Of a stretch of 8,717 nucleotides of DNA, positions 5,491 to 8,717 are shown piece after piece. A program made the translations under genes and the position numbers. The notes below the pieces were generated by a model that ran no database searches, was not told the DNA's origin, and saw only the letters and a program-made list of their open reading frames with translations. The DNA lies in the NCBI GenBank assembly GCA_905371865.1, contig CAJPNA010000051.1, forward strand, positions 1-8,717. Direction: 5' to 3'. The DNA comes from an uncultured Carnobacterium sp. Its GTDB lineage: Bacteria; Bacillota; Bacilli; Lactobacillales; Aerococcaceae. Each line of letters opens with the position of its first letter. The first letter of the stretch is position 1.

Positions 5491-6954
5491 ATGAATATAA
5501 AAACAGTTCGCTATTTTGTGGGAAAAATGCTTCAAGTTGAAGCAGCACTTTTAGCTTTACCACTGATTGTTAGCTTTATTTATCAAGAGTCACACACTCA
5601 AAAACTTGCTTATGCTGGTACGATTTTGATGTTGCTCGTAATTGGCTCTCTCTTAAGCTTTAAAAAACCGGAGCCGCTTAAAATTATGGCGCGAGACGGG
5701 GTTGTTACCGTTGCACTGAGTTGGATTTTACTCTCTTTCTTTGGAGGATTACCCTTTGTCTTTACGGGTGAAATTCCAAATGTGGTAGATGCCTTCTTTG
5801 AAACAGCAAGTGGATTAACAACAACGGGATCAAGTATTATTCCAGATCTTTCTGTATTAGCGCATTCTTCATTATTTTGGAGAAGTTTCACTCACTTAGT
5901 CGGTGGGATGGGGGTACTGGTTTTTGCACTTGCGATTCTGCCCAGTCATGGTTCCGAATCTGTACAATTAATGCGTGCGGAAGTCCCTGGACCTGTGTTT
6001 GGGAAACTTGTTTCTAAATTAGCGCATACTGCACAAATCTTATATATGATTTATTTAGCAATGACTGCCGTACTAGTGATTATTCTAGTCGTCTTCCAAG
6101 TACCACTCTTTGATGCTTTGCTTCTAGCGTTTGGTACAGCTGGAACAGGTGGTTTTGGGGTTAACAATGCTGGATTTAGTATTTACGCCAATCCAGCAGC
6201 TGTGGAATGGATTATCGGAGTAGGGATGATGCTCTTTGGAATCAACTTTAACTTGTACTACTTTGTCCTTTTAGGCGCTGTTAAAGATGTGATTAAAGAC
6301 GAAGAAATGCGTACGTATGTCGGAATCGTTCTCAGCTTTACGATGATTATTTTTATCGTATTGACGATTACTCAAACGGCTTTAGGAGTTCCGATTCGTA
6401 GCGTCTTCTTTACGGTATCGTCGATTATTACGACAACCGGATATTCAACGGTCGACTTTGGACTCTGGGGCTTGTTCCCACATGTGCTCCTTCTACTTCT
6501 AATGTTTATTGGAGGATGCGCAGGATCAACAGCAGGAGGGATTAAAGTTTCTCGTATTATCGTGTACTTCAAGAGTGCGATTGCCGAATTAAAACGTATG
6601 GGGCAACCACGCCGGGTCTTTGTACCAACGATGAATGGAAAACCAATTGACAATAAGATGGAGAAGAGTATTGCGAACTACTTAATCGTGTATGTGTTGT
6701 TCTTCCTCGTATTGTTACTCTGTGTGTCATTTGAAGCAGGCGATTTTACAACAGCCTTCTCAAGTGTGGCCGCAACCTTTAACAACATCGGGCCAGGGCT
6801 TGGTCAAGTTGGGCCTACAAGCAACTTCTCGATGTATTCGGATTTCAATACATTTGTCCTTTCAATTGGGATGATTGCAGGACGTTTGGAAATTTATCCA
6901 ATCATTATGCTTTTCTCACCAACAACTATGAAGGCATTTACTCGAAGACGTTAA
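5491..6954 (+). CDS. trkH: TrkH-type potassium transporter, membrane subunit
   Basis: This integral membrane channel-like subunit conducts K+ and is gated by the cytoplasmic TrkA ring. The 487-residue protein has the superfamily's four M1-P-M2 repeats with one selectivity-filter segment each: TTTGSS (110-115), GTAGTGGFG (215-223), TTTGYS (314-319) and NNIGPG (431-436). The intramembrane gating loop GGCAGSTAGGIKVSR (341-355) follows the third pore helix, as in TrkH and KtrB. The preceding extra helices near the N terminus and the GRLEIYP motif (464-470) favour TrkH over the shorter KtrB. The ATG at 5491 is chosen because GAGGTG (5480-5485) lies 5 nt upstream. A longer reading from 5452 overlaps trkA and adds no conserved sequence. 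A strong terminator follows. Confidence 0.95.
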   Translation: MNIKTVRYFVGKMLQVEAALLALPLIVSFIYQESHTQKLAYAGTILMLLVIGSLLSFKKPEPLKIMARDGVVTVALSWILLSFFGGLPFVFTGEIPNVVDAFFETASGLTTTGSSIIPDLSVLAHSSLFWRSFTHLVGGMGVLVFALAILPSHGSESVQLMRAEVPGPVFGKLVSKLAHTAQILYMIYLAMTAVLVIILVVFQVPLFDALLLAFGTAGTGGFGVNNAGFSIYANPAAVEWIIGVGMMLFGINFNLYYFVLLGAVKDVIKDEEMRTYVGIVLSFTMIIFIVLTITQTALGVPIRSVFFTVSSIITTTGYSTVDFGLWGLFPHVLLLLLMFIGGCAGSTAGGIKVSRIIVYFKSAIAELKRMGQPRRVFVPTMNGKPIDNKMEKSIANYLIVYVLFFLVLLLCVSFEAGDFTTAFSSVAATFNNIGPGLGQVGPTSNFSMYSDFNTFVLSIGMIAGRLEIYPIIMLFSPTTMKAFTRRR

Positions 6955-6975
6955 CAAATTCTTAAACAAATAGAT

Positions 6976-7019
6976 AAAGAACTTTAAGGAAAGAGCACTC
7001 TTTTCTTAAAGTTCTTTTT
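6976..7019 (+). terminator. rho-independent terminator of trkA-trkH
   Basis: A 19-bp stem, perfect for 13 bp (6976-6988 with 7005-7017) and continuing through one G-T pair to a GCAC loop, ends in a T run. The A-rich 5' side also gives a T run on the other strand, but no convergent gene is present. Confidence 0.9.
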
Positions 7020-7020
7020 G

Positions 7021-7050
7021 TATACTAGAGTTGTAACGAGTGAGTTACGA
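7021..7050 (+). promoter_or_regulatory. possible -10 box and leader palindrome of the DUF1002-like gene
   Basis: TATACT (7021-7026) is a plausible -10 box directly after the trkH terminator. No good -35 box is visible, and its position would lie inside the terminator stem. The interrupted palindrome TTGTAAC-N6-GTTACGA (7031-7050) follows, sitting at the predicted transcription start. It could be a repressor site or a short leader hairpin. Confidence 0.35.
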
Positions 7051-7073
7051 TTTTGAATAAAGGAGGTTCATTC

Positions 7074-8024
7074 ATGAAGAAATGGGTGAAAGGAACCGCA
7101 ATTGTCCTTGCATTGATGGGATTATCCATGAAAAGTGCATATGCCATTGATACAACCACCATTAATGAAAAATGGGGAAAACCAACCGTTGTTTATGGCG
7201 GAGGATTAAATGAATCACAAATTAAACAGACATCAGAGTTATTAGGAATTAAAGATCCGAATACTGTTAGAACTGAAAAAGCAACTGGGCAAGATATGAT
7301 TAAATATCTAGGAAGTGGAGATGGAAACACTTCTGTTATGATCTCTTCAGTGATGGTTCAAAAGAAAGATAAAGGGACTGGAGTTAAGGTTCGTATTAAG
7401 ACTCCTGAAAACATCACCCTAGTGACAGCTGAGCAATATGCCAATGCGGCCATCACTGCTGGGGTAACTGATGCGGAAATTGAAGTAGCAGCAGTATCAA
7501 AGGTAACTGGAGAGTCCGCTTTAACAGGTGTATATAAAGCCTTCGAAGCAAACGGGGTTCAGCTGGACGCCAAACGTACTGAAGTAGCTCAACAGGAATT
7601 AGAAGTGACGAATAAAATCGCGCAAGAAAATGCAAACCAAAAAGGATTCGATTCCTCAAAACTCGATAAAGCGATGATTGAAATCAAAAAAGAACTTGCG
7701 GAACTCAAACAAAAGCAAGGACAACTAGCTACAAAAGAAGATATCGAACGTATTATTAACGAGGCCTTGAAGAACAACTCATTGCAAAATGTGATTTCCC
7801 AAGACCAAATTAATGCATTAGTCGCTTTTGCGCAAAACTATCAAAACACAAGTGCGATTGATTCCAAACAAGTATTAGAGCAATTAAATAGCTTGTCAAA
7901 ATCAGTCGGCGAAAAGATTAACAGCTTAGTCGAACAAGCCAAAAACGAAGGATGGTTGGACAAAATTGCCCAATTTTTCACTTCCATCTTTGAAAGTATT
8001 AAAAATCTATTCAATCAGCAGTAG
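7074..8024 (+). CDS. secreted DUF1002-family protein
   Basis: The 316-residue precursor begins with a Sec signal peptide: MKKWVKG charge cluster, hydrophobic core to about residue 17, and a likely cleavage after AYA (24/25). The mature N-terminal half (25-165) resembles the DUF1002 (Bacillus YpuA-like) family, with YGGGLNESQI, SVMISSVMV and TGESALTGVYKAFE. That family's function is unknown. Residues 165-235 are charged and helical, with a probable coiled coil around 196-222. The C terminus (294-314) forms an amphipathic helix rich in W, F, I and K that could touch membrane or partner proteins. There is no sortase motif or lipobox. AAGGAGG (7060-7066) with a 7-nt gap fixes the ATG at 7074, and the signal peptide also starts cleanly there. 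It follows trkH but has a terminator before it and after it, so it is monocistronic. Confidence 0.82.
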   Translation: MKKWVKGTAIVLALMGLSMKSAYAIDTTTINEKWGKPTVVYGGGLNESQIKQTSELLGIKDPNTVRTEKATGQDMIKYLGSGDGNTSVMISSVMVQKKDKGTGVKVRIKTPENITLVTAEQYANAAITAGVTDAEIEVAAVSKVTGESALTGVYKAFEANGVQLDAKRTEVAQQELEVTNKIAQENANQKGFDSSKLDKAMIEIKKELAELKQKQGQLATKEDIERIINEALKNNSLQNVISQDQINALVAFAQNYQNTSAIDSKQVLEQLNSLSKSVGEKINSLVEQAKNEGWLDKIAQFFTSIFESIKNLFNQQ

Positions 8025-8050
8025 GAAAGTTCGATTGAATATTTAATAAA

Positions 8051-8136
8051 CAAAAAGCAGTCGTACAAGAACCAACTAAGAACAGCTGTAAGTTCTTAGA
8101 ATCCCCCTCTTTAGGTTCTTGGAAGGCTGTTTTTTT
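8051..8136 (+). terminator. three-tier terminator hairpin after the DUF1002-like gene
   Basis: Three nested stems are visible. The inner one is CTAAGAAC with GTTCTTAG (8076-8083/8092-8099), the middle one CAAGAACC with GGTTCTTG (8066-8073/8114-8121), and the outer one CAGTC with GGCTG (8058-8062/8125-8129), the latter continuing into an A run opposite the T run 8130-8136. The T run makes it a good terminator. The two AAGAAC strands can also pair with each other's partners. Confidence 0.85.
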
Positions 8137-8186
8137 GCTTTTCTTCCATATCACCATAAGTTCTTCACAATAAAAGAATAAATTAA

Positions 8187-8195
8187 TGTTATAAT
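8187..8195 (+). promoter_or_regulatory. extended -10 promoter of the small membrane protein gene
   Basis: TGTTATAAT is a perfect extended -10 element. The best -35 candidate is TTCACA (8164-8169), but its 20-base spacing is long, so the TG extension probably carries recognition. Transcription should begin near 8202. Confidence 0.65.
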
Positions 8196-8235
8196 TTTTT
8201 AAGAAGATAGGGCATGTAAAAAGGAGAATAGTGCA

Positions 8236-8562
8236 ATGAAAGAATGGATAAAAAAGTATACCGTGTATATTGTTATTGCCATGATGTATTATTTCATTCC
8301 GTTATATTTAGTCAAAGATACAGGAAGTGGCATCTTTCTACTATTGATGGTCATCCCTATAATTGTATTCCTTATTTCACTAGTCTTCGCTATAAAGAAC
8401 GGATTTAGATGGTATTTTTCTGTTATCGTTGGATTATTGTGGTTTCCGAATGTGTTTATTTTAAATGGCTCTGCCAGTAGTTATACAATGGTTTATGGAG
8501 CCATTAGTTTTATTGGCCAATTGATTGGAAATCTTCTTAGAAAATATAGAAAGTCCATTTAG
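8236..8562 (+). CDS. small four-helix integral membrane protein, function unknown
   Basis: The 108-residue protein is almost entirely membrane-embedded. Four hydrophobic segments are visible at about 10-26, 33-53, 59-76 and 83-100, with a lysine-rich start (MKEWIKKY) and a basic tail (RKYRKSI) that would both lie in the cytoplasm under the positive-inside rule. I see no catalytic motif, no cysteine and no signature that places it in a named family. AAGGAG (8221-8226) lies 9 nt before the ATG. It has its own extended -10 promoter and a terminator, so it is a single-gene unit. Its expression and ribosome binding site look genuine. Its role cannot be inferred from the neighbours. Confidence 0.8.
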   Translation: MKEWIKKYTVYIVIAMMYYFIPLYLVKDTGSGIFLLLMVIPIIVFLISLVFAIKNGFRWYFSVIVGLLWFPNVFILNGSASSYTMVYGAISFIGQLIGNLLRKYRKSI

Positions 8563-8597
8563 TTTCTAATCATGAAAAAGAGTTAAAATCAACAAAT

Positions 8598-8630
8598 AAC
8601 CCTGACCAGAGATGGTCAGGGTTTTCTGTT
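8598..8630 (+). terminator. rho-independent terminator after the small membrane protein gene
   Basis: An 11-bp perfect stem (8598-8608 with 8613-8623, loop GAGA) is followed by TTTTCTGTTTTT. The remaining bases to 8717 are AT-rich and contain no supported gene. An ATG at 8709 lacks a properly spaced ribosome binding site. Confidence 0.9.
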
Positions 8631-8717
8631 TTTATTTTAGAATAAGATAAGATGCAACAACCCTATTTTATACTTTTTTGGAGGGTATTAATATTTTTAG
8701 AAGATAATATGAAATAT

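Noticed and set aside
8709..8717. Start of a further gene at the ATG at 8709.
   Set aside because: The only GGAGG-like sequence is more than 20 bases upstream and the window ends after three codons.

Overview
The window (8717 bp, low GC) is chromosomal DNA of a low-GC Gram-positive bacterium. Strong AGGAGG-type ribosome binding sites, TTGACA/TATAAT-like promoters and the gene set (GpmA-type phosphoglycerate mutase, glutathione reductase, SprT-like protein with a zinc ribbon, TrkA/TrkH, a DUF1002-type secreted protein) fit the Lactobacillales. I cannot fix the genus from sequence alone. Most of the window is housekeeping. There is no phage, plasmid, CRISPR or defence module.

Layout. (1) 121-1421, plus: a sigma-A-like promoter drives gpmA and, 11 bp later, a small cytoplasmic protein with a papain/C39-like Cys-His-Asp pattern. 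(2) 1422-1832: a 411-bp gap largely filled by two degenerate inverted copies of one ~125-bp sequence (1513-1635 and 1685-1822) with a hairpin between them. The right copy runs into the gor ribosome binding site. (3) 1833-3182, plus: gor, then a ~175-bp structured tail (3183-3360) carrying an exact 10-bp direct repeat, then a bidirectional terminator. (4) 3453-4006, minus: a SprT-like gene followed by tRNA-Leu(GAG), ending at the same terminator. (5) 4128-6954, plus: trkA-trkH, the regulatory and membrane subunits of a potassium uptake system, with its own promoter and terminator. (6) 7074-8024, plus: a secreted DUF1002-like protein with a three-tier terminator hairpin. (7) 8236-8562, plus: a small four-helix membrane protein with an extended -10 promoter and terminator. 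The last ~90 bases hold no supported gene.

Functionally the genes cover glycolysis (gpmA), thiol redox homeostasis (gor), potassium and turgor homeostasis (trkA-trkH), a tRNA and envelope proteins. They appear to be independent transcription units rather than one system. The most unusual parts are non-coding: the foldback inverted repeat ahead of gor, and the repeat-bearing, reading-frame-open tail behind gor. Both would be best tested by looking for further copies in the same genome.
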